This document shows, in pieces, positions 12,346 through 34,242 of a stretch of 64,000 nt of DNA. The DNA lies in contig OY718803.1 in assembly GCA_963070105.1 (NCBI GenBank), forward strand, positions 10,492,327 to 10,556,326, written 5' to 3'. How positions within the stretch are numbered: position 1 is the stretch's first letter; each line of letters begins with the position of its first letter. The DNA comes from Litomosoides sigmodontis. Lineage: Eukaryota > Nematoda > Chromadorea > Rhabditida > Onchocercidae. The translations under genes were made by a program, and so were the position numbers. The notes below the pieces were generated by a model. It did not search any database, was not told where the DNA came from, and saw nothing but the letters and a program-made list of their open reading frames with translations.

Positions 12346-12520
12346 AGTTCGTGCAAGTTTTGGAATTGACGAAATGGTTGAGTATGCAAAGAAAGCACAA
12401 AACTGTGGATATCTAACAAAAAATTATCAAGGTGATTTCATGACTAAAATACGGAACGATGAAATCCAGCTGTTCGTCAATCCTGCAAAAATTTCGGTTC
12501 CGGAGGAATTTTTGTTTTGA
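12346..12520 (+). CDS. Candidate alternative last exon of the MADF/BEN gene
   Basis: Open exon-like segment of 57 codons plus stop, after an acceptor (ACCGGCAG) at 12345. It reads VRASFGIDEMVEYAKKAQ, then ...IRNDEIQLFVNPAKISVPEEF..., with ordinary amino-acid composition rather than the low-complexity noise typical of this window. It fits in phase if the last MADF/BEN exon uses an internal donor at 11777 (GA|GTATGA), which would replace the acidic tail DEYDSSDEVELI. It might instead be the end of an unrelated gene. No domain was recognised. Confidence 0.35.
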
Positions 12521-15500
12521 GAAGCTTCTTTCCACAATTTTAAGAACTGTACGTTTTTTGCTAGAAAAATTAAAAATTAAATACATATATCAAAAAGAGA
12601 AAGCGAAATCGCATATCTGTGGTTTATTAGTTTATATTTTGACCGGAAAAATTATGTAGGACATTTAAATCTTGCGAAGCAATCAAGTTTTTGATACAAT
12701 GATTTTTGAAATGCAATAAAATTGAAATAAAACTAATTGGTTGAAGGTATTCGTTTACTGAGAAGAAGATATATTTGCTACCATTGCTTAATGAATTAAT
12801 CGCTTTTTGAAAGTTGATTTCTCCCAAATTAAGTTAAATTTTGTTTTGCTTTATGCTTTATATTTTGCTTTTTCTCCACAGTCATCAGAATTATAGAAAG
12901 CAGGATCTTTTCATGTTAGACATTCATTACATTTCATTAACATGGGGTATTCAGGATGATCAAGTACACTTCTAATCTTTAAAAAGGTCTTCACAATAAA
13001 AGCAGCTCTTTTTTCCTATTTCTCGTTATGTTAATTGCTTGGTCTTCTGGGTGCAACGAAAAATATTACAGTGTGCCTTAATTCATGAATTATGGTACAG
13101 TGTGGTACAACAGCTCATGGATTAGATTACGTACAGATGCATGAAGCATTCAAATATTACTGCAATGCAGTTGATGTAATATAATTGGCTCATTATGATA
13201 GTGAGTAGGATTTTTATGTTCTAGTATGACTTATTTAAAGCAGCGTAATTATGAGCAATTATTTTACTGAGTAGTTTAGAAAAAAGCTAATAGATGGCTT
13301 CTTTTGAATTAGACTGTGTGGAGAGTGGCTGTCTGATAGTACTTATTCTAATTATTCCTGTAGTGATTTCGTGATTATGGCAGAATTGAAACTTTATGCG
13401 GATAATTTTAATATTATTGTATAATCTGAAGCATGATATTTCAAGTGCAATCACTGCATATATTTTACATTGTAGTTAATTTGATAAAGCTTGGACTTGT
13501 CGAATGAATTTTTTTATTCAATGAAATTCACAGCCATACGCTTTCAACGCTTTGACACACACTCTTACAGAGTTTAGAAAATATTTGAAAGATTGATGTA
13601 TAATGAATATTTCTGCGGAGAATACCAGTATAAAGAGGCTTTTTGCGTGCATTTAATGGATGCGGTTATTTTATTCATTTCAAACTTAACAATTAGCAAT
13701 TTTCCGTTAATTTTTGATCTGTCATATATACGTATGTAAATTGGAAGTACTTCACACATCTTACATCTTTCAGTAGCTCAGGTAACTTCCGGTCAGTAAT
13801 TAATAAATATACATATTACGACTGTAGATGGTTATAAAATAGATTAAGTTTAACATTTACTAGTAGCATCTCTCATCTTCGTCATCTTAACATGCTAGCC
13901 ATCCCTATCATGATTTTCCAAGTACAAGACGCAGTAGTATGTACGTTAGACGTAAGTTGGCTTCATTCAGGAAAAAAAAAAACAGACATAGCAGTATATG
14001 TGAGATTCATACGCATCCTCACTTTCAGATTGACAGAAAATGATCAGCGAAGATGACGAAGCATTTCGGTGAAAATAACAAATTGATAAGTTGACGACTT
14101 TTGTGCACCATCTTTCAATCCACAAAAATGATCAAAGTTTAGTGAATTAACCAAAAGGAAAAATGAATTTGACTATCTATGCAAATTAGCTAACTGAACG
14201 AATTTTATTTGCTTAACAGTGTATATGATACATTCACGACAAATGGTAATAAAATTAACAAAATGAAAATTGGAAATTAGAAAGCGATATTAATTTTACG
14301 ATTGGAAATGTGTGAAAATTTATTAGGAGAGATAGTGAAAAGTATACTAATACGTTTGAATTGAGGAGAAGAGTACAATTAGCTTCCGTCTAAGCTAAGC
14401 AGGGAGATGAAGCGGCAAAATATTTGGGAATGTTGTCATTTTTTTTTTTACATTTAACGTTCATTGATCAATTTCCTTTTTCGTTCTCCGAAAAAAAATT
14501 ATTTTGAAGAATTTGTGGGATTTTCTTGTTGCTGTTTTTTTTAAAGGAAATCTTAAAGCGACGACAGATTGATTAATTAACAATTTGTACGGCAGGAAAA
14601 CAGAGCTGTTTTGCTGTGCTACACCGACCGTTGAGAACTTTAGCACTTTTTCTGCTGTTTTAGCCGCTATGTGTTATAAAAAAGAGTGAACTTTTTTTTT
14701 CAAACAAAATATTTCAAAATGAATTTTATTGATCAGTTGTTGATCATTCATTTCTGACTTCAAATCATATTTATTTATGATCAACTAAAATGCACGAATA
14801 CCTATGATTTAGCTAACAATGTTTGCATCTATGGGAGTAAATTAGTGAAAAGTAAAAATAGCTGGAAATGATCTTTTAAATATAATTTGAAATCAGAAAT
14901 GAATGGAATTTACATTAATTACTAGCTAAATATTAATTTTCACCTACAAAAACATTTCATGCATGCACCAGAACTGTTATTCCGGATCAAATTCCGGGAA
15001 AACAGTAGCTGTAACATAGAAGATAGTCACAGTTCAAAATTATCTGTCAGTTTACATTTGTCATCTTCCACTTAACTAATACACATGGATATTGGAGAAA
15101 AACTAAAGGAAAAATTGAAATGAAATAATTAGTCAAAATTTGTATTCAGCAATGTTTCAAAGGCTTAAAGAGCGAATGAAATGAAGTATTCCTGGATGAT
15201 TGCAAAAACACACGAGCGATCAAATTCAAGGATGTCATCCGATTATAATATGTGTTGAGAAAATTTTTCAAATTCCCATCCTCACATTGAAATTACGCAT
15301 TAGCGAAGACAGCTGTCTTTGTTGAAAAGCAAACGAATGGCAGGCTTAATGGGATGAGTGAGTGATAAATGATAGGTTTGAATGAACTGAAGTGATATAA
15401 GCTTTTTGCTTCGTTAGGCGTTCCTTTACAAACAAACAAACAAACCATTTCACACCATCTCCCTATTGCGTGCTATTTTCAGGGAGGAAAATTAAAATTT

Positions 15501-17807
15501 TTCTTTTCCGCGAGTTTTAACTTTAATATTTTTGTTGCTCCAATAGTAAAGTGGTAATTGAGTAAACGTTGTCAACGATGAGAGCATAAGAATGTTTAAT
15601 GAATTGAATTGAAATTTTGCAAGAAAGGAAGAGACGAACATTTGATGTGTTACGAACGATTGTTTGCTTAGCAAATTTAAAATTTTTGACGATATCGAGT
15701 GGTCAATTTAGGTCACTTCTCAGTCGGCTTATTATTTGTCGTGGTAACTTCGCCTAGAAGAAGTGATAATTAAATTTGTTTGCATGTGAATGAGGAAAAT
15801 ACGAGCACTTGAGGTAATTTATGCAGAGGTGCTAAGAGGCAAATGATATTTGAATTGATTAGAATATTAATCGCATGGTTGGATTGTTTAAGTTTTTTTC
15901 ACCAATTAATTCAAAATTATTTTTTAGTGTTTTGTTTTGACGAAAAATTTCATTACTCATGCACAGTATATTTAAGTTGTATGTAATTTTAATTTATTAA
16001 TAAATTAAAATTCTTGCTCGAATTTTATCACTTTCGTAAGCTCCTTTTTTTCAATTTATTTATAAAATTTCACTTTAAATAATAATTCTACTTGTTTTCT
16101 ATTCAATTTTTTTTTGTCGTTGCGTTGCCCACTTGCACATTTCCAATCGCTTCTCCTCTCTTCCAACATTATTTCTCGGCGTTTTCAAAAATTTTTCTCC
16201 TTTTGCCTTTTTTTTTTGGTAGCAAAACATGCAGTAACAGTCGGTAAGTAATTTCAAAAAAGAAAAACTTCGATTTTTAGGAATAAGTAAGTGGGAGCAA
16301 CACGCCCTCGCTTAACTCAAACAAATAGCAAAAACCTTTTCAATGTTTATCAACACCGTTATATGCCACTTCCAAATTCTCTTGCAATCAAAGCCAATTT
16401 AATTTTTGCAACGAAAACATTTTTTAAACCAAGGAAAAAAATGAACATCAAAAATTTCCTACTAAACGTGATCCAGCGAGATTAATTTATGATCGTTAGG
16501 CTGAGATAAAGTTAGGAAACGATAGAAAGTAGATTCAGAAAGTTAAGATAAGACAGATGATAGAGGAAGATAATGATTAGCTTACTCTTTTAAATTCTGC
16601 TTTTTTTGGATAAAATATTATTTATTTATTTTTAATTTATTTCAACTTGTTTGGGCTTAAATTATTTTTAATTTATGCGAGCTTTTTCGCTTATTTGCTT
16701 CATTCATCGGCAAAATTTCGGTGTCAATTTCTCTCGCTAAAATTTTCACCATTTCTGCTAGCAAAATTTTTGCGTAGTATTAATTGCAACGAATGAACGA
16801 TATTGTTCATGGAAATTTTTTCCAAAAGTTGTTTCAAAATTGAAAAGTTATGACAATTGAAATTTACGCATGCTTGAAAGGTTCTGTTAAAGTGTGAGGA
16901 AAAAAAATAATTTAAATTACACGGTCGGTTTAATGAGTAACTGAAATTAGTCTATTCATTTTATTAATTGGTGCTTTTCAAATCTTAAAATGTTCAAATT
17001 TAAAACAGTTGACTTTTAATCAGTTCACACAATGTGCTTTTCGACAGCACACATTTATGATCGGTTGATGCATTCAAAAATATCGAATTTCATTTATTTT
17101 TCATTTTTTTTCAAAGCTTTTTCATCTTTTTTTTCACTTCATTTTTAAAACTTTAAAAGCCAACCGTAACTTAACTTTGACAAATTTTTGTAATACAATT
17201 TTTTACAAAAAACATTTCGTACTATACGGTAATTTCGAATCCTTGGCGGCACTCTCAAAGAGAACAAATGCAAAAAATACATTAAATTATTCATTTGTTT
17301 CTCATTTTCTGGAGTGATACAAAACTAATAACTTCCGTATTTATGCGAATTTCGGTAATTTAAATTGCAATTATTTTAGCGATTAACTGAAGATCATCAA
17401 TAAAAGCTTTCCGTGGTATTATCTAATGAACTGAATTACAGTAGTTGAAGGGTGTTCGATAACAATTCACTTCGATTGTTCACATTCTTAAATTTTATCC
17501 ACTGTAATTCTATCGTTAATTATTGAAGATATTGAAGATGTAGTGGAAAGTAAAACTACACGGTAGCCAAGCTTAATTGCTGTCATCCATTTCTTTCTTA
17601 ATTATCTCAAATGTGTGTGTGTGTGGAAAAATTCATGGTAAGCTGTACGATGCAAATTCGTACAGATCTATTCCGTACCATTACTAACGTGCTATCTATC
17701 AACTTGCTGGTCCGTAAAATTAAATTTATTCCTTCATTGTCAATTAGTAAATGAAAATTTTGCTGGAGAAGGAAAATAGGATTTCCGTTATGAAAATTGC
17801 TCGTCTG

Positions 17808-17883
17808 GACGTTTGAAAATTCAATTAAAAATGTATGGTTTATTAGACGTTTGAAAATTCAATTAAAAATGTATGGTTTATTA
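17808..17883 (+). repeat. Exact 2 x 38-bp tandem duplication
   Basis: The 38-bp unit at 17808-17845 is repeated without visible change at 17846-17883. It is intergenic, with no coding content. Confidence 0.9.
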
Positions 17884-20205
17884 GTACTATTTGCAGGAAG
17901 AAGAGTAAGATAAACAAAGAAAAAAAGTTTTACGAATCAAAAAATGGTAAATAGTGAGGAACGATGTATTTCACCGGCTGAATTAGCTATTATACCTCAA
18001 CGAAAGATGACTTTCTTCATAAGAGGTCAAAGCAAGTTTTTGTTTTTACGCCTAAACTTCAGTTTTTGTGAAAAAATTTCAATTTCTTTTTGCAGGGAAC
18101 GAATTTTCACTCCAAATTTGTGAATGAAAGTAGAATTGTTTGATGGAAATTAATTATCTGTAGGATTAGGAATTACCTGTAGAAGGAACTAATTAATTCG
18201 GTGTTGCCTGTTCACCCGTCCATTTTTAGGTTTAGGTTGGCTCTTCAGGCAGCACTTAAATACTGGAAATTAAAATTTCCTCAAATTTAACTTTTCTGCA
18301 ACGATTCTATTTGCATAAATGATAATTTCGACTAATTTAAATGCCTAATGATAATTTCAACTAACAGAAGAAATGCAGTCAACGATTCTATTTGCATATT
18401 CATACTACATTAATATCGTTATGCGATATTATGCGCAGTTTCACTTAATTGTTGTACTTTTTTTTTCAAAATTTAAAATTTGAAGTGAACGATTTGAGGC
18501 GAAAAAAAGTTCGGTTTCGTTCATTTTTCAAATATTTCGTAAGATATCATAGTTTGCACATCGCATTTTCAATACATTTATTTAATTGTCGGCAAAAAAA
18601 AGACCGAATGAGGGAAAAATTTGTGTTCATTAAATTATTGCTGATAATGAATGCTAATTATTATTATCATTGTGCTCATGAATGCTAATTATTACTAGCT
18701 TTTTGCATATTACTGATTACAATTAAACTTTTGAACTACAAAATTTAAATTAAAATTAAATAAATCAACGATATGGAAAAATTGCAGTCACTAGGAAGTG
18801 CATAACACGCCTCCTTGTATTTTGAAATAGAGAAGTTTAAAACAAACATTTCTGTTGGTTTTTTTCTGCCAATTGTTGCAAAGTTGTTGCATTTAATTTT
18901 GCTTGCAAAAAAATTTAGTTTTCAAACAAATAATTTCGTTGAAATTTCACAATGTTCGCCATAAAGGCAATAGTCGTAGTAGTAGTGGTGACGTTGGCGT
19001 AAATTAATGTGCGTTGGCGGATGGAATGAAATTTCGCGCAGGTACGCATGCTCTCATCACACTTCACTGATTATCAAAAAACATTCCTAAAAATTTTAAA
19101 TTACTTATTATGGTAGTGAAACGAAAAAACAACAGTACTGTATCATTTCAGTGAATACGGTACCGATATTGTGCTTTCCACTCTCGTTTGTTTTACTATA
19201 TAACTGAACTCATAAATTACAGTATGACTTTTATATCATTGTGTGATAGTTCAATAAGGTGACGGTAATGTTTTAATGTGATACCTACCCTACTCTATTC
19301 TAGTCGACGCATTGTTAATGGTAAGCTTAAAAACTGCTCTGTTAGTGTTGAAAGTGAAAAAAGACGAGCATATACTTCTGAAATGAATTTTGAATTATTC
19401 ATTAGCATTTTTTCTCAGTGCTGAAGCAGCATGTTGCATGTTATACGTGTGTCGCTGCGAGATATTAAAATTCAACTAGTTGAAGTCACTTTTATGCTAA
19501 TGAAAGTGTTACATTAATTAATTAAGCAAATTCTACAGTTAATTCATTATTTAACCATTAACATTGTGTTAGATTCATTAAAAATTTCAATGACAAAACT
19601 ATTGGTATTGAAATTTTTTGCTTTTTTATGCAAATGTTATTGCTAGCGATTTCGTTTTAATATTTAAACGCTACTGTAATATAATAGCAAAAATTAAATT
19701 TGCGTTAACTTCAAGTAATATTTCAAATCTCATCAAAATAAGCACTAATACTATTTGGAATAGGAATTTGTTTTTAAATTAAATATAAATTTCCATCCAT
19801 TTCCTTGCCGTTCCAAGTATCGGTTTTTTTTTTTAACTCTCTTCCCAATTTCTCTCCGTTAGCTCTATCTGTTATATGATGCGGACGAAGCCTGGAAGTT
19901 TCACTAGTACTCCCTATTACTGTAATTCATCTGTCCGTGTAAGTTATTACCATTTCTTTGTTTGTGTTTGCTCATTTCCTGTTTTATTTGTAATAGCATT
20001 TGAACGTTACACAAGCATTTAGCTAATTTCTATACTATCTGAAGCATTTTAAATATCAAGGAATTAAAGCTAAGATTTTTAAATGAATTAAATTAAATCT
20101 TTCTTTTAAACACTTTAATAAAATGTAAAAAACGGAGAGAAAAACTAGAGCAAAGAGGCAAAAGATGAAAGGAATGAAGGAATTGATATGGTTATGAGAG
20201 AGGGC

Positions 20206-20207
<2 letters not shown>

Positions 20208-20236
<29 letters not shown>
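20208..20236 (+). repeat. (GA)n microsatellite
   Basis: Uninterrupted dinucleotide run within a purine-rich stretch. Confidence 0.95.
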
Positions 20237-20854
20237 GCTACGGAGAAGGATGAAAAATGTTAAAAGAACATTACTAACTGACCATTACAACAATTGATCT
20301 TTCGTTATCGTTCTGTTTTCGATTTCATCATCTTTTAGTCACAGATTTAGTGATATCTCATTTTGCTTCATCTGCCGCTCCATTTGCACTCATTATGCCT
20401 TTCGCAGTAATGACCATTGATAAGCGTGACCTTTGACCTTTCGGATTCTTTTAGAAAAGAAAAAAGCGATAATCCCTTACGAAATCATCATTATTTTCCA
20501 AAGCATTTTCCTATAACTGTTATTCGTTTCTCGTCTTCGAATGAAACTCATTTATTCACTCAAATGAATTTTTTGCATATATTTTTTACGCGTACGTGAG
20601 CTTCGTCATAAAAATGTTCATTTTTTCTAATACATTTTAGAGCTGAAATTTTAGACAATGTAAAACTATGAATTATTAAAGCATTCTGTCCTAACACACT
20701 GCAAATCAATTAAGAATATTTAATTTGCAGTTCATTGAGGCTACTCACTTTTCGTTGTAACATTTTTCATACTTTCCTATCACTAATGATTACTCTTATC
20801 AGTCGTTCCAGTTGACTATTGGGAGGCACAGTGTGTGCATAGCAACATATGTAC

Positions 20855-20998
<144 letters not shown>

Positions 20999-21080
20999 AG
21001 ATTAGAGTAAATTTTGATCGTTTACACAAATGCCGAAAAGGATCCTTGCATGCTTGTGAAGTGCCGCGAACAATGAAATG

Positions 21081-21119
21081 AAGGGAGGATGAGGAGGAGG
21101 AGGGGGAGGAGGAAAAGGA
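21081..21119 (+). repeat. G/A-rich strand-asymmetric tract
   Basis: GGAGG-type purine run with one five-G block, able in principle to form triplex or quadruplex DNA. No gene context. Confidence 0.6.
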
Positions 21120-21995
21120 TTGAAAGTTGAAATTCTCCCCTCACAGGCTATTTTACCTATCGATCGGTTTGTTCTTTTTTCCCGATGCATCCCACTGGAT
21201 TGATCGATCGTAACTGAGAGGAAAAAGCGAAATGTTTCTTTTTTTTTTGTAAATTTGTTGAAAATGTGAGATGAAACGCTTCCGAACTGATTAATTGTAA
21301 TTCGCCATGAATTAGAAAATAATTTTTTGAATTAATTTTAAATTAAACTATCGCTTGCTTATTAGATATTATAGTAGAATAAGATGAAATGAATGTAAAC
21401 AATTAATTTCGCGCAACAAACGACTACTCCTACCAATTGAGGACTGATTGATCGATGAAATTTCGAAAATTTCCACTGCTACTTATTACAAATGATGACA
21501 ATGAATCAATCATTCATTGTAACCGTCAATGATAGTAATCATAACTTTAATTGTAATCATAAATTTTTGTAGCAATCACAATATTCATAACTTTTGTAAT
21601 CGTGAGTAATCATGAGTTTCGAGTAATCAAGTAATTCAAGTAATTTCAAGTAATTATGAGTTTCGTAATTATCGTCAGTTTTCAAGCAGTCATAGTAATC
21701 ACCATGAATGCGCTCGCTGTTTGCAATAATTCATTTTACCGTTGTTTACTTTTCAAAAAGAAAAAAACAGTGAAAGCGATAGAGGGAAATATTACTTATT
21801 TTTTTTACTGCAAAAGTTTTATCTTCAATTTTACATAATTAATAAATTTATGCAAAGCGCAAATGAGCAATTTTTTCAATCGTTTCCATCTTCCTCTCAA
21901 AATTTCTCATTAAATTTCCTATCAACCATTTCCACTTCCATTTTCCATATGAACTCTTCTTAATCTCTCATCTTACGATGTGTTAAACTCTTTTT

Positions 21996-21997
21996 CC

Positions 21998-22030
<33 letters not shown>

Positions 22031-22031
22031 T
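21996..22031 (+). repeat. (CT)n microsatellite
   Basis: CT run with one interruption near its left end. Confidence 0.9.
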
Positions 22032-22352
22032 TTCCTTTGGTATTTCCATTTCATGGTAATTAATAAAAAGTTCCAAACATTTTCATTATTGTTGAATGTG
22101 TCACAACGAAAGTATTCCATAGAGATGATTTTAAATTAAAAATTAAAACTATCATTTTTTGTTTTTCATTCTTATGTCTACACAAAAATATGCCCATTTC
22201 AGGTTAATTAGCTAAAATTTCAACCTTTTTGATCGTCCCGCTGCCTCCTCCGAAACGATGCATTTGGGGCACTGAACGAGTGCTTTAGCATTTCCTTACA
22301 TTTTCCTCTTAGCTTCACAAACTTCACTCCTTTTTCTCTCCATCGTTGTTGA

Positions 22353-22374
22353 CGGCGGCGGCGGCGGCGGCGGC
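22353..22374 (+). repeat. (GGC)n trinucleotide repeat
   Basis: About seven GGC units, the most GC-rich short stretch in an AT-rich setting. No open frame around it looks coding. Confidence 0.9.
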
Positions 22375-23051
22375 TGCGTTGCTATGTTCTTTTCATTCAT
22401 TTCAACATCGATCGATAGTGCCGTAGAACTTCTTCCTCCTCACTTTTCAAATTTAATGTCTGTCTGCCACACACTTCGTATTGGCTATGAGCAGCTTAGC
22501 CTATAACTGACCATTGTTAGGAATTTTTTCCAATTACAAATAAAATAAACTGATTAATTTTAATTAGTTACGGTTTTTTCATTCATTTCATTAAAATAAG
22601 TACAGCAAATATGCAATTTAATTTCAATATTTATATTAATTACTTGCTTAATTTAGTTTTCATATTTAATTTAAAGGTTTTTTCTAATTTCAATCATGTC
22701 TAAATCAACTTCATTATTAATTAATATGTTAAATGGTTAATTTCAGTGGCATATAAAGAATTCCATTCGATCAATAAATTTGATCAGTGCAATTTCGATT
22801 AATCAGACATATATTATCCATGAAATAAAAATATAATTTACTCAATGTAAAATAAATGTTATAAAATCTGTCAAAAAACGTTTTTTTGTCAAAAGTACTA
22901 CAGTTTGACATTAAAATTTGCGAAAAATTTGATATTAAAATCAAAATTGCTAATGAAATTGAAATTCAAATTTTTTGGTAATTTTTTCTTATTGAAATTG
23001 ATCAATTTTTTTTTTAAAAAAAAAAGAGCATTGATTAATTTAGATCGAGCG

Positions 23052-23087
23052 ATTGTTGTTGTTGTTGTTGCTGTTGTTGTTGTTGTA
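23052..23087 (+). repeat. (TTG)n trinucleotide repeat
   Basis: About 12 units with one CTG interruption. A short ACGT run follows at 23121-23139. Confidence 0.9.
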
Positions 23088-23465
23088 GGAATACGTAGGA
23101 ATTGATGAGTTTTATGATGCGTACGTACGTACGTACGTAGCGTAACGCTCACTTGTTCTCTGACATTCTACTCTGATATCTTTATTTGTTTGATTAGAAT
23201 GAGTGATTGCACGCATTATTGCACGCAGTGATGATGAGAGAGGAGGGAGAAAAAAAGAGGTTGCGATCAAACATCGAAATATTCCCAATGATAAATTAAT
23301 TACTGATAACTTACACTTTCATTTTACTTCATCAATTTTCCATCGCATCACTCATTGGGTTGTGTAGAACGTTTATTTATTACTATCATTATCACTGTCC
23401 TTATCATCATTCCTATCCCGTGCTAATCTTTCCTATCGCTAAACCATTCCTTAAAAACTTATATT

Positions 23466-23755
23466 TAATAGTAATAGTAATGATCATTAGTAATAGTAAT
23501 AGTAATAGTAATCGTAATAGTAATAATAGTAATAGTAATGGCAACGGCAATGGTAATGGTAATAGTGATAATAATAGTGATAGTAATAATAATAGTAATA
23601 GTAATAATAATAGTAATAGTAATAATAATAGTAATAGTAATAGTAATAATAATAGTAATAGTAATAATAATAGTAATAGTAATAATAATCGTAATAGTAA
23701 TAATAGTAGTAAAAGTAGTGGTAATGGTAATGGTAGTAATAGTAGAAATAATTAA
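23466..23755 (+). repeat. TAATAG/TAATAA compound minisatellite, about 290 bp
   Basis: Hexamer-like array with TAATAG and TAATAA units in a partly higher-order order, drifting to TAATGG at both edges. The Ser-Asn and Ile-Val open frames over it are artefacts of the repeat. Confidence 0.92.
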
Positions 23756-24779
23756 TTATAGTAATTGATAATGCATTATTGTCGTTGCTGTGATCTGAGT
23801 TGTTACTGTTGCAAGGAATTTCGCCACGGCCTCTGCTCCCACTAACTACTTCATTGTCACTTTCACCTGAAATTTGTACGAAATTTCAATTAATTGTCGT
23901 TATTGCTAGCATAAATCACTAGCTTCTAGCTTGCTAATTTCACATTTCCTATTTTTAAGAGTGAATTTTTGCGTTCACTTTTTTTTTTTTTTGTTCCAAA
24001 TGTTTGATTTCCCATCTGTGCTGCTCTTTTGCATATTTGTTTTTGCGGTTTCGTCGAAATGTTTGAAGCACTAAAAACACAACATCCATCCATCCACCCC
24101 GTAATGGTTGCTTCCTCTCGTTGCTTCCGTTGCTTCCGGGTTTCGCTCTAATCGCACTTTCAATTTTTTTTTGTTGTTGTTTTATTGCTGTCATTTTTTT
24201 TCCTTCTGTTTTGAAAATTTCAAACACTCGAAATATCCCATCCCGTCAATTATGGGAACATTTTTTCTTGCGAGTTTTTTCCTATAAATTTTAACTGTTT
24301 CAAAATAAACCATCGATGAGTTTTGGATTCCTTTTTTACTTCCTTACGCGTTTATTTCGTTTCTCATCAGAAGTGATCATTTTCACTTTAAGCTGAAATT
24401 ATTGTAAACTCATTTACATCGAAATTTTATCATCTAATCCTTTCTGTTTTTTGCCCTTTTTTTTGGAAATCTTTTAAACTTTAGGAAGTTATTTTGTTGA
24501 AAATGACAATGCTTCGATAAGTAGAAATGTGTTGTTCGTTTTTTCTTACAACGAAAATTTCGTTTTGAATTAATTTGCTCAATTCAAATATTCCATTTTT
24601 TCTTCAGAAAAATGCAAACCGATAATGGGCGGCGGTTAGCAATTGGCAAAAAAGAGATTTGCTATTTTTCTCTATCGTTTAACCAACAACTTCAATTGTT
24701 ATAATTTACTGGATGAATGATTGAATTATGAAATTTATAACTGAACTTTTTAAGTGCGAAGAAATGAGAGAAGCGAAAG

Positions 24780-24882
24780 TCCAATCGTTTAATATTGTAT
24801 TTTTTTCTATATTTAGTTTTTAAGTTTAATAAAGTGTGAACGTTTCAAAGCGACCAATAAACAAATCCAATCGTTTAATATT
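24780..24882 (-). mobile_element. Short retro-insertion-like segment flanked by 17-bp direct repeats
   Basis: An identical 17-bp sequence (24780-24796 and 24866-24882) flanks a 69-bp segment. Read on the minus strand, the inserted segment ends in a run of seven A residues next to one flank, as expected for target-primed insertion of a short polyadenylated RNA fragment. Its 49-bp core (24813-24861) matches 27513-27561 in inverted orientation with one or two differences. No coding capacity. The origin is inferred from structure only. Confidence 0.55.
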
Positions 24883-25390
24883 TCAAATAATCCCACCACA
24901 AATTACTTCGACAGCACTTCCTACCTTCTGTGTGTTCCTTTGCAATTCCTGTCGTATAAAAATTGTAAAAGTTACATTTGTGCAATTTTGAAGTGCGAAA
25001 ACTTTTGTTAAATTAAATTTGTAACCTTTCCTTTTTTTTTGCAAAAACTGCCGCAACTGCTAGCAGTACACTCTCGCACAATTTATTTTCTCAATTTCCT
25101 CTGCAAAATGCGAACAGTCGAACGATCAGTTTCTATCCCTTAATTGATCATCAAATTTAATTGCTAACTAATTATTGCATATTTGTTAATTAGCGAGATA
25201 TGAACATTTTTGTAGAGAGCAATTAATTATCAATTGCTGGACACTATGAGCAAGATATTCTCAAAGCGTGCAGACTTACAATTAGTGTACTTTTTGTAAT
25301 AAAGAAAAAAAAAAGGGTAAAGATAGAAGTGCTGCTGCTACTGGTACCACTGCCTCTGCTAGTAGGCTATCGACAAGGCACAGGGCCTAA

Positions 25391-34242
<8,852 letters not shown>

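Noticed and set aside
16291..16485. 64-codon + frame beginning GATRPRLTQTNSKN
   Set aside because: No ATG start, no matching acceptor phase and no neighbouring exon; turns Lys/Phe-rich like surrounding noise.
23360..23768. Ser-Asn-rich and Ile-Val-rich open frames
   Set aside because: Produced by the TAATAG array in two frames; composition changes only with the repeat.
23955..24227. 90-codon minus frame rich in Lys, Gln and Arg
   Set aside because: Looks somewhat coding, but it lacks splice partners and derives largely from poly-T tracts and a CCAT repeat read in reverse.
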